NCBI GenBank assembly: GCA_031472005.1
Contig: PZJY01000002.1
Location: 2,852,001-2,916,000 of the forward strand
Source: Tetracladium setigerum
Taxonomy: Eukaryota; Ascomycota; Leotiomycetes; Helotiales
Length of the DNA stretch: 64,000 bases
Direction of reading: 5' to 3'
The notes under the pieces are model-generated. The model ran no database searches. It was not told where the DNA came from and worked only from the letters and a program-made list of their open reading frames with translations. Positions within the stretch are counted from its first letter, which is position 1, and each line of letters starts with the position of its first letter. This document shows, in pieces, positions 10,573 to 20,356 of the stretch. A program made the position numbers and the translations under genes.

Positions 10573-13500
10573 ATGCCGCTGGTCAATCCAGAGAAACTTG
10601 TTGCTCTGCAAAGAAACCCCGAGGGAATCCGAAATGTAGGTTTCCATGATTTCATCGCGGGGCAATTTGGACAGGGACATGCGCTGACTGGAATCTTCCT
10701 AGATTTGTATTCTAGCACACGTTGTAAGTTCTTTCTCCTGCGCTTTCAACTCCACCAGACTAATCATGTTTATAGGATCATGGCAAGACCTCCCTTTCCG
10801 ATGGACTTATTGCCACCAACGGCATCATCTCCCCCAAACTGGCAGGCAAGATTCGATACCTCGACTCGAGACCCGATGAACAAGTCCGTGGTATAACCAT
10901 GGAGTCCTCCGCCATTTCCCTCTACTTCTCCATGCTTCGGAGATCTGCGCCAGATGCTACCCCCGAGCAGAAGGAATACCTGATAAACTTGATCGATTCG
11001 CCAGGACACATCGATTTCAGCAGTGAAGTCTCAACTGCTTCCCGCTTATGCGATGGCGCAGTGGTCTTAGTGGATGCTGTGGAAGGCGTGTGTAGTCAAA
11101 CTGTTACGGTTCTTAGACAGACCTGGGTTGAACACATGAAGCCGCTACTTGTGATCAACAAGATGGATAGGCTGATCACGGAGTTGAAAATGACTCCTGC
11201 TGAAGCATATCTACATCTCAGCAAGTTACTGGAACAGGTAAATGCAGTACTTGGCAGTTTCTTTCAAGGTGAGAGAATGGAAGAAGATTTGAATTGGAGA
11301 GAACGAGTGGAAGAACGAGTCGCTGCCGCTGCAACCAAGCAGGAAAAGGCAGGCAAAGAGTCGGTAAATGGCGAAACTTCCATTGATACTGACAATTTGG
11401 TTTCCAATGCCAACGAATATGAGGAACGAGACGATGAGGATCTCTACTTCTCACCAGAAAGAAACAATGTTATATTCAGCAGTGCTGTCGACGGCTGGGC
11501 TTTCACTGTTAGACAGTTTGCCAGCTTATACGAGAAAAAGCTGGGGATTAAACGTAATGTTATGGAAAAGGTCCTGTGGGGAGATTTTTACTTAGACCCC
11601 AAGACCAGAAAGGTTCTTGGCCAGAAGCACCTCAAAGGACGAAACCTTAAGCCAATGTTTGTTCAACTGGTACTAGAACAAATTTGGGCTGTGTACGCCG
11701 CAACGACAGGTGGTGACCAAGGAAAGGGGTGCGTGGATTTCCTTTCTTTTACATCAAAGTGTATAATAATTCATAGCAAATGTTCATATCTGACTTGCTC
11801 TCTTTAGTGATCCCGTCATGACTGAGAAGATTACCAAGTCATTAAATATCAATCTGCCAGTGCACGTGGCCCGGTCCCGAGATCCTCGAGCAATCCTTAC
11901 CACAGTCTTTGGCGCATGGCTGCCACTCTCCACAGCTCTTTTGGTTTCGGTGATCGAGTCTTTGCCATCACCTCCCGCGGCACAAGCAACAAGGGTTCCA
12001 GGTCTGATCGAAGCTTCACCAGGTTTTACTCATGTGGATCCTGTCCTTCAAGAGGCCATGATCAATTCTAAGAGTTCCAGCTCAGATCCAGTTGTTGCAT
12101 ACGTCAGTAAGATGGTGTCGATACCTGAGAGTGAACTTCCAGAAAATAAGAGACGAGGTGGGACTCTGAGTCCAGAGGAGGCCAGGGAAATGGGACGCAG
12201 AAAACGAGCAGAAAACGCTCGAGCTCAAGCTCTTGAGAAAGCTACAGAAAATTCAGTTGACGGCATTACAGATGCCTTGGACGACACAACCATTGACGAC
12301 AACGCCGAAAATGAAAAGAAGCCGAGCAAGGAGCATCTTATTGGGTTCGCAAGAATCTTTTCCGGTACACTTTCTGTTGGCGATTCAGTCTATGTTCTAC
12401 CTCCAAAATTCACGCCTGCAAACCCTCACCATAGTCCAGAACCACAGAAGGTGGTCGTAACTGCTCTATATCTTCTAATGGGCCGTGGGCTGGAACCATT
12501 GACATCAGTACCTGCTGGTGTTGTATTTGGTATCGGGGGATTGGAAGGCCATATTCTGAAATCCGGCACAATCTGCAGTCAACTTGAAGGAAGTGTCAAC
12601 CTCGCAGGTGTCAACATGGCAGCTAAGCCTATTGTTCGTGTTGCTTTGGAGCCAGCCTGGCCCGGAGATTTGGATAAAATGATCAACGGCCTCAAATTAC
12701 TTGTTCAGAGCGATCCATGCGCCGAGTACGAACAATTCGAAAGTGGTGAGCACGTTCTGCTCACAGCGGGCGAGTTGCACCTGGAGCGTTGCTTGACAGA
12801 TCTACGAGAACGCTATGCAGGATGCGAGATTCAAGCCGGTGAGCCTATTGTGCCGTACAGGGAAACCATTGTTCGTGCAGAGGAGATGAAACCGCCCGCA
12901 AATAAGGAACTAGGGAGAGGAACAGTTATTGCGGTCACCACTTCGAAGCAAGTTACTATCAAACTCAACGTAAGACCTCTACCGGCTAAAGTAACAGAAT
13001 TCCTTGGCAAGAACGCCGATGCCATTAAGAGGCTCTACTCAGATCGTCAAGCCGAAGTAAAGAAGCAAGTAGATGGCGACGAGACCCCAGAGAGTGAAGA
13101 TTTGGACGAGGAATTGGTCGACTCTTCAAAAGTCCTTTCACTTCCAGAGTTCAAGCAACAACTACAGAAAGCTTTCGACAGTGTCAAAGGAGGACAACGA
13201 GAGATCTGGGCAAATGCGGTTGAACAAATTATAGCATTTGGACCTCGACGAACTGGGCAAAATCTCTTGATTGATACAACAAAGGATTCTATCTGCGCAA
13301 GATTGTGGGCTGCCCCTGTCTCCCTTTTCCTAAAATATGAACTGATTATCTAATTTCACACAGCCTTCAAGATACTACCGAACAGTCCGAACAAACGGTC
13401 GGTGAAACCCTCGAACCCCGTGACTTCTCCGACAAAATTGCCTACGCCTTTCAACTTGCCACAGCACAAGGTCCTCTATGCAACGAACCTGTCCAAGGCA

Positions 13501-14149
13501 TTGCGGTATTTCTTGAGGAAGTAACCGTCAACCCGTCGACCGAAGACGATTCCTCCGCCCGTGATAAACTCGGTCGACTCACCGGTGAAGTAATCAAGAC
13601 TGTTCAACAAGCCATCAAGCAGGGTTTCCTGGATTGGAGTCCTAGGTTATTACTTGCCATGTATTCATGTGAGATTCAAGCTAGCAGTAGGTCTCCCTTC
13701 CAAACCAGCCCCGCTACCTACTCTCGTTTTTGTGATCCTTTTGCTGATGAATGAACCCAATTGCAGCGGAAGTACTTGGTCGGGTCTACGACGTTCTAAC
13801 CCGCCGCCGCGGCCTCATCATCTCTGAATCCCTCAAAGAAGGCACACCCTTCTACTCAATTCTCTCACTCCTCCCCGTCGCCGAATCATTCGGCTTCAGC
13901 GACGAGATCCGCAAGCGAACTTCTGGTGCCGCATCTCCCCAACTCATCTTCCAAGGATTCGAGATATTAGACGAAGATCCTTTCTGGGTGCCATTTACAG
14001 AGGATGATTTGGAAGATTTGGGAGAGTTGGCGGATAAGGAGAATGTAGCGAAGAGGTACATGGATAGTGTGAGGGGGAGGAAGGGGCTTGTGGTTGCTGG
14101 AAGGAAGTTGGTGAAGGATGCGGAGAAGCAGAAGACGCTGAAGAGATAG
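10573..14149 (+). CDS. EFL1: EFL1/RIA1 ribosome-assembly GTPase (elongation factor 2-like)
   Basis: Six exons: 10573-10635, 10703-10723, 10776-11728, 11808-13304, 13364-13686 and 13767-14149; they sum to 3240 nt and 1079 residues, close to the family's usual length. All introns are GT-AG. EFL1 works with SDO1/SBDS to evict eIF6 (TIF6) from pre-60S subunits in the cytoplasm. Visible GTPase motifs: P-loop AHVDHGKTS (residues 26-34), switch II DSPGHIDF (about 102), NKMDR (about 156). A charged insert after the G4 region (residues about 200-250) is typical of EFL1 and absent from EF2. EF2-type domains follow, including the HLERCLTDLRERYAG region and the C-terminal YDVLTRRRG...ESFGFSDEIRKRTSG segment with the family's LPVAESFGF motif. 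The P-loop is interrupted by an intron, with a 21-nt exon 2. Confidence 0.95.
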
Positions 14150-14603
14150 GTGGGCTGTGATTTTCAGTATGAGAAATGATGTGGGTAGATTGCGGTATTA
14201 TGAAATTACTCCACCATTGTTTTGTTTTGACATGGTATGTATTTCTCGCTAAGCGAAATCCGTTTTTGAAGTGGCCCTTGGATATACTTGATTTGTCGCC
14301 AACACATCTACGGAATAAATGTTCCATGTTGAGATTACTTCTCCTGTTTTTCGATATGCTACTTACCTTTGTACCTACGTACCTCCATATCCCAGACATT
14401 AACACGGGCTGGCATATGCACATGCCAAGCCTCTGTTTCATTGCCAACATGGCGGGGTAACCACTTCACTCCTCCTCTCTTCTCCTCTCCTCTCCTCTTC
14501 TCCCTAACATCTCATTCATAGAAACTACTCTCTCAGTAACCAACTTACCAAACTTTAAATCAGCACAAAGATTCTTTCATATCACCAACAAACCAACCAA
14601 ACA
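14150..14603. other. Intergenic with a pyrimidine tract before the methyltransferase
   Basis: EFL1 3' UTR, then a TC-rich tract at about 14464-14505 and a CA/A-rich leader (aaacaATG) in front of the next start, a common fungal core-promoter arrangement. Confidence 0.5.
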
Positions 14604-15484
14604 ATGTCTTTTCCCTCCCCCCTCGAAAACGCACCTGACCACATCCACGCCCTCCTCAACAAGCTACACCACCTCTCCCTCGAACAAGAATTGGTTCTCA
14701 ATCCCATCCTCGGGAAATTTACAACTACAGACTACTTCCAACCCGAAGTAACCAATGGCGACTCAGACGCCCAGAAACCACCAGCTGCAGCAAATCGACG
14801 CCAAGAGCTGGACACCTTGATGCTCGATAAATTCATAGCCTTGGATGAAGATAAGTGTTTGTTTACTTATCAGCTGCTCTGTTCCATGAGTTCTGAGATA
14901 CGAGGGAGAGGGTTAAATGTTGTGGAAGCCGGGACGAGTTTTGGTGTCAGTACGATTTATTTGGCTTTGGCTGTGTTGGCTGTTGCTGGTACAGGGGGCG
15001 GGCTGAAGGGGAGGGTTATAGCGACTGAGAAAGAGATTTCGAAGGCGGAGAAGGCAAGGGAACATTGGAAGGCTTGTGGAGAGGAGTTGGAGAGCGTGAT
15101 TGAGTTGAGGGTCGGGGATTTGTTGGAGACGCTGAAGGAGGGGCTGGTGGTGGGGGAAGTGGATTTGTTGTTACTTGATAGTAAGTATTTTGTTTCTCTT
15201 ACTTGATTATTGGTTCTTGTTGTGGATATTTTGAGCCTGTTTCTGACAATGGATGATAAGTTTGGGCCCCGTTGGCTTTGCCAACTCTAAAGATAGTTCA
15301 GCCAGCATTGCGACGCGGCGCTGTTGTGTTGATTGATAATGTAGTTTCCGGTGCGAAAGGATATCGTGATCTGATGGAGTATTTGAATGAACCGGAAAGT
15401 GGGTTTCAAAACATGACACTTCCTTTTATGAACGGGTTTGGGATGAGTGTTTACCTACCAGGTGGTGGAGAGAAAGAGGGTTGA
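14604..15484 (+). CDS. SAM-dependent O-methyltransferase, CCoAOMT type
   Basis: Exons 14604-15180 and 15261-15484, intron 15181-15260 (GTAAGT...AAG); 266 residues. Joining at phase 1 restores LLLLDIWAPLALPTL, the family's metal/SAM-region motif, which confirms the splice. Class I methyltransferase features: LNVVEAGTSFGVSTIYLA (SAM motif I, near residue 109), RVIATEKEISKAEKAREHW (acidic ribose-binding end of strand 2), and RRGAVVLIDNVV near the C-terminus. Fungal members of the caffeoyl-CoA O-methyltransferase family methylate catechol-like small molecules; the substrate here is unknown. It lies next to a cupin transcribed in the same direction. Confidence 0.85.
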
Positions 15485-16030
15485 AAGCTCCAAACATTGT
15501 CTGTGAGTTTCTTCTGATTTTGCAAATTAAATAAAGTCTGATTGAGTGTGGTTTTAAAGATTTACATCCAAAGTTGGAAAGCGAATGAATGAATAGGTAC
15601 TTAGGTAAGGTAGGTAGGTATCTGATGGATGAATACCTAGGCGAGATGACAACATATTTCTTCTTTGGGAATAGATTGGAGGACGGACACATCCACTTTT
15701 GCATGGGAAAAGACGCAACGGCGGACATACCCCACATGTAAATCGACGAATCTGTGTTTACCTAGAAAGCTGCAAGTCGATATTTTATGGGTGTCTCCAG
15801 GAATAAACTTCCAAATTCGGAAATAACAACCGTTCCCCACCATTGCCTATGATGGTAGCCCCGCCGCGCCCTTTGATCAAACACTTGCCAATACTTGGAA
15901 GTACGGGACCTAAGAACACAAAGCAGACATAAATACTCTTGATTTCTCGTCTCCTTTTTCATGTTATACTCAAATTAATCTCACAGAAAACATCCAGCAA
16001 TCTAAATTTCCCCCCAAAATCCACACAACC
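15485..16030. other. Intergenic with TAGG/CCTA motifs
   Basis: Carries a short cluster of GGTA/TAGG repeats at about 15598-15640, part of a motif that recurs between genes across the window. No gene is seen. Confidence 0.5.
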
Positions 16031-16480
16031 ATGCCCTCCCCCAACCAAGAAGCAGTCCACATACCCGCCTCCCACCTCACGACCAGCACCCCAGAATCAT
16101 TCGATCCCCTCGATACCACCATTCCCAAAAGCAATTGCACCTGGCACACACTCCTCTCCTCGCCCCTCACGCCCACCGATTCTTTCTGTGGAGGCATAGC
16201 AATCCTCCCTCCCAAAAGCGGCAACCTCTGTCCGCACCGCCACACGCACTCTGAAATCTATCACGTACTTTCGGGTAAGGCAGTGGCGACGGTAAATGGG
16301 AAGGAGTATAGACTGGAGAAGGGGAGTACGTTGTGGGTGCCTGGGGATGCGGAGCATGGCGTTGTGAATGAGGGGAGTGAGGAGTTTAGGTGGTTTTATG
16401 CGTTTGCGACGGGGGGCTTTGGGGATGTGGTGTATAGGTGGAGTGAGAGTGGGAGCCAGAAGTTGAAGGCAAAGTTATAG
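16031..16480 (+). CDS. Small single-domain cupin protein
   Basis: Intronless 149-residue ORF with an ATG in an ACAACC-ATG context. Both cupin motifs are clear: CPHRHTHSEIYHVLSG (HxH..E..G, near residue 70) and GSTLWVPGDAEHGVVN (PxG..H...N), so the metal-binding His/His/Glu/His set is present. Single-domain cupins of this size are usually dimeric metal-dependent isomerases, dioxygenases or lyases, or binding proteins. The substrate cannot be read from sequence. Its position beside the O-methyltransferase may hint at a shared small-molecule pathway, which is inference only. Confidence 0.8.
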   Translation: MPSPNQEAVHIPASHLTTSTPESFDPLDTTIPKSNCTWHTLLSSPLTPTDSFCGGIAILPPKSGNLCPHRHTHSEIYHVLSGKAVATVNGKEYRLEKGSTLWVPGDAEHGVVNEGSEEFRWFYAFATGGFGDVVYRWSESGSQKLKAKL

Positions 16481-16988
16481 TGGTTGTTGAAATGTTTGCA
16501 TATATGTGAAATTTTGAATGGGGAGATTAGCTTCTGGGATGAAGAATGGGCTTGAGTATATTTTCTTCGATTGGAATCTTTTCGTCACTTAGTTCAGCGA
16601 TTGTTCTTCAGGCTCTCGACCTTTACATCTTTCACTTAAATTAAGCCAGGATTTTAGCTAGATTAATATGAGAATAAATTTATCTCGACTAACGCTTAAA
16701 GATCTATAAAACTCTCATAGCGAATGATAGTCCACCCACTACTAATTCCAAATCTGGCAAAACGCCATCTTTGATAAGAAGAACTGCCAAAATTGAGTGT
16801 CGTTTCCGATATACAGCCTCTGATGGGGACTGAACGACTGATTTTAAGCCCAAAATAGAACGGGAGCCTCTACTCCATGAACACAATCTCTCAAAAGTCC
16901 TAACCACATCTGATCAGAACCATGATGCCTCCCTATCATCTCTACCGCTTTCTTGATCTATTAATCTAATTATCTATAGATCAATTGA
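16481..16988. other. Intergenic, convergent, AT-rich
   Basis: AT-rich spacer between the cupin and the stop of the minus-strand unknown gene. Nothing is recognised. Confidence 0.5.
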
Positions 16989-18306
16989 TCAACGATCATA
17001 ATAGGATATCTTCCTCACAAGAACCCTCTTTTTGTATCGAGCCATCTCCAATGCACTTAATACATTAGCCATCTCCCCACATCCAGCTTGTATGCTCTCA
17101 CGATGAAAGAACCTCCAAATTTTGTAGCCTTGATCGTGTCCTACACAATGGCGGAAGCAGTCGATTCGGAAAGCGTCTCTACGAAACTTTTGGTAACGGA
17201 TGAGAGCGTGGAAATCAACTTCTTGATATTTCAAGTCGAGTTTCGTCGCAAAGAATTGTGGTACTTGAGCTGCAGTAGTGGTAGAGGGGACCAGAGCAAT
17301 GATGTGAGAGGTCAAGGCTGGGTGAGATGAAAACAACGGGTTGGCGCAGGGGGGGTGGCTACCAAGGGCGTTGGCGAGAGAGGCGAATATTTGAACTTCC
17401 ACTGGGAAATAAGTGCAACTGGAGCAGCTGGGTTTGGGTGTGTGGATTGAGTTGAGGAGGGAAAGCGTGTGGAAATCACTCAGTGGCGCTTGCGCCTTCC
17501 CATTGACTGCAAAATCTTCACTGGCCGATTCGTCTTTCAAATTCTCAGTCAATACGACTCCCTCCACATCCTCTTGAAACTCAAGATAGCCATCTTTTGG
17601 AGTTGCCGGTGGTGTAAGTGGGTATTCGTATGCTGCAGTTTGGGTGTGAAGTGTCGACTCCCCTTCGCTTAACCTAGCAATCTCTCTTCCTGGCTCAACA
17701 TCAACAAACAAAGACCCATCGTCGTTGGGGCTCCTATTGATGAAAATTGTTTCATTGGGTAATTTTAGGTGGTTGAGGTAGAATTTTGATTGGTAGCTAG
17801 CAAATTGAAAGTTTTGACCAAACTCGGGGGTTGCTGGTGGGGTGAGGGTTGACTGATTGTCGCTCTCCTCCAAGATCGATATGCCAAGTCCCTGTTCAGT
17901 CTGTTTACTTTTTCGAATACCTGGAGAGTTCTCCAAGTTCTTGAGATCTAGACTCTGCTTCTTGTTGGAAGTTCTTCTGAAGTCGACCTTGGAGTTGCCG
18001 AACCTGGTTCCTTGCAGTGGCTTTGTGGGGGTAGGGGGTGGCGACGTAGTCGGAAAACTAAAGATTCTTTGGTTGTATCGTATCACCGTCTTGATACCTC
18101 CAAAGCTTCCAGAAGTAATGTTTTGCTTGGGCGGATCTATCGATCTATCCGGGTTTCCTTTCGTTGTTCCACCACCCTTTGCAACCCCCACAACTGTGTC
18201 AACAAAGACATCAATCTCATCTGTATTCCAATTAGTTGAATTAAAGCAGAGGATGAGAAATTTATTTACCGTGATAAGCATCTTCTGGTGCAACTATTGC
18301 CGCCAT
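16989..18306 (-). CDS. Unknown protein with disordered N-terminal half
   Basis: Exons 18306-18270 and 18220-16989; the 49-nt intron 18269-18221 (GTAAAT...ACAG) has a CTAAT-type branch. The product is 422 residues, beginning MAAIVAPEDAYHDEIDVFVD. I do not recognise the family. The first about 270 residues are low complexity and contain two near-identical LTPPATP motifs (about residues 138 and 213), each a potential proline-directed phosphorylation site. The C-terminal about 150 residues look folded: SCSSCTYFPVEVQIFASLA, then a Leu-rich region, then a basic end (FRIDCFRHCVGHDQGYKIW...). No membrane segment or signal peptide is evident. Confidence 0.65.
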
Positions 18307-19303
18307 GGTGGTGATATGTTGGTATTGTCGAAGTGTTGTATTGTTCTTGGCTTGATAGTGTAGAAGCATGCATTGTCGAAAATCTAAAAATTTTAAATAT
18401 GGAGAATCGATCTACGATCTATGATTTTAAGGTTTTTAATTTCACTTTGAAGTTGAATTGATAGCCTTGTGGAGTGTGTAGTTGATGTTGTTATAGATGT
18501 GTGAGGTTTGCTTTCCTAATTGTCTCTAAGGTGAGATATTAAAGTTGGGTATGGTGGAGGCACTTTCAGAGAACAGTGGGACCGTACGTAATAAGAGAAG
18601 AAGCATGATTATGCGCCTCAGTCTCTTCTTGATCTTTTCAGGAGGATAATACTTAAGCATTTTCCGTTTGATGCACCTTCCAGATGCACCTTCCAGCACC
18701 AATCGTCTTTCCATCGCCGATCGATAATATCTTGGAGTTTTGACTTTATCAGCGCCCCCAAAAAACTCCAAAGACCTCTCTACACCACTCATAATCAAAC
18801 CTGTGCCGTCCAATTGAATTTCACGCCCATCATCTTACGCAATTAGCAGCTAACATTCAAGCCTACAACGTGAGCTCTATGAACTGTGGAATGTCACGTG
18901 CCATGTAACACTGGATGTTGATACATTTTTTTCTTGGGAAAGCTCTTGGTCTCGTCATTCGGTTACTTTAGTGGATTTTAACAGTTCTTTTCCAATCATC
19001 AAGGCTCTCTCCTGTTCCATCCTTACCTCAAGATAGGTAAGTTGATGGAGAGTCTGAGTTGCCGATGGACTATCCGGATGCCAAGACGCGGGGCGCAAGC
19101 GAGGGATGTTCCTTCCCCCATGTTTACATATTTAATCAACCCAGATACCCTAGTGTATTGGTTCACTTGTTCATAAAAACTTTGAAGATTTCTTCTGGAT
19201 TGAGTTCACAGTGTTCTTGGTGTAAACCACTGCATCTCTTTATTCGTCAAATATTAGCTTCCCAACTTCACCAAAGTGGAAGTGTTGCAAGCATACCTTC
19301 AAA
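18307..19303. other. Divergent promoter region
   Basis: About 1 kb of AT-rich DNA between the unknown minus-strand gene and the alcohol dehydrogenase. ORFs present are short and unconvincing. Confidence 0.5.
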
Positions 19304-20356
19304 ATGTCATCTACAGTAATACCAAAATTTCAAACCGCAGCATGGATAGATACGCCTGGTCATAATACCAAGCCGTATCTCAAACACGACATCTCAATCC
19401 CAACACCAAGCAATGGAGAAGTACTCGTGAAGCTTGATTGCACCGGCGTATGCCATTCGGATGTCCATGCCATTCTGGGCGAGACCAAACGAATGGCTGT
19501 ACACATCGGAGGACACGAAGGAGTTGGAAGAGTCATCTCGCTCGGCCCTTCTGTTCCTGATTCCTTCCTCAATACCCGCGTTGGTGTCAAATGGCTTTAC
19601 AGCGCCTGTCTTTCCTGCGAAGTGTGCGCGATCAATTACGTCCATTGTCCAAATCAAAGCAACTCGGGAAGAAATGTGCCAGGGACGTTTCAGCAATATG
19701 TGGTTGCGCCTGCAAAATTTGTCACGCGGATTCCAGATGAGTTGGAGAGTACGATAGCAGCTCCGTTGCTGTGTGCTGGACTTACTGTGTTTGGTGCTAT
19801 CAAGAAGACAGGATTGAAGGCAGGAGAGTGGATGGTGATCATGGGCGCTGGAGGAGGGTTGGGCCACCTAGGAGTTCAGATTGCAAGGACTATGGGATTC
19901 AAGGTCATCGGTGTTGGGAGTGGAGAAGAGAAGAGAGCGCTCTGCATGGAGTCAGGGGCCGAAGTATTTCTGGATTACAAGACAGAAGATGTGGAGAAAG
20001 CTGTCAAGAATCTTACGAATGGTTACGGCGCACATGCAGTTGTATGTGCCACTGGAAATGATGCTGCTTATGTACAAGCTCTCCAATTAGTGAGAATCAT
20101 GGGAAGTGTGGTCTGTGTAGGTTTGTCGCAGTCACATTTGACGGTTTCGCCTCTCCAGGTGGCAATTAAAGGACTGAAGATTATAGGATCTACGGTGGGA
20201 TCGGAAGAAGAAATGACTGAGCTTCTGCAGATGGCTGTTGCTGGGGATGTATTGCCGAAAGTCGAAGTTTTAGAGCTGGAAAGCCTACCTGACGTGATAC
20301 AGAGGATATCAGAAGGTAAAACTGCAGGCAAAGTAGTTATGAACCTTTCATTCTAG
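19304..20356 (+). CDS. Zinc-dependent alcohol dehydrogenase (MDR family)
   Basis: Intronless, 350 residues, the usual length for fungal tetrameric ADH. Catalytic zinc ligands: C50 in GVCHSD and H71-E72 in GGHEGVG. Structural zinc Cys4: C102, C105, C108 and C116 in ACLSCEVCAINYVHC. A Rossmann fold begins at GAGGGLGHLG (181-190), and an acidic residue is not obvious at the end of the next strand (VIGVGSGEEKR), so the NAD versus NADP preference is unclear. The reaction is reversible oxidation of a primary alcohol in the cytosol. There is no mitochondrial presequence. Substrate specificity cannot be set from sequence. Confidence 0.9.
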   Translation: MSSTVIPKFQTAAWIDTPGHNTKPYLKHDISIPTPSNGEVLVKLDCTGVCHSDVHAILGETKRMAVHIGGHEGVGRVISLGPSVPDSFLNTRVGVKWLYSACLSCEVCAINYVHCPNQSNSGRNVPGTFQQYVVAPAKFVTRIPDELESTIAAPLLCAGLTVFGAIKKTGLKAGEWMVIMGAGGGLGHLGVQIARTMGFKVIGVGSGEEKRALCMESGAEVFLDYKTEDVEKAVKNLTNGYGAHAVVCATGNDAAYVQALQLVRIMGSVVCVGLSQSHLTVSPLQVAIKGLKIIGSTVGSEEEMTELLQMAVAGDVLPKVEVLELESLPDVIQRISEGKTAGKVVMNLSF

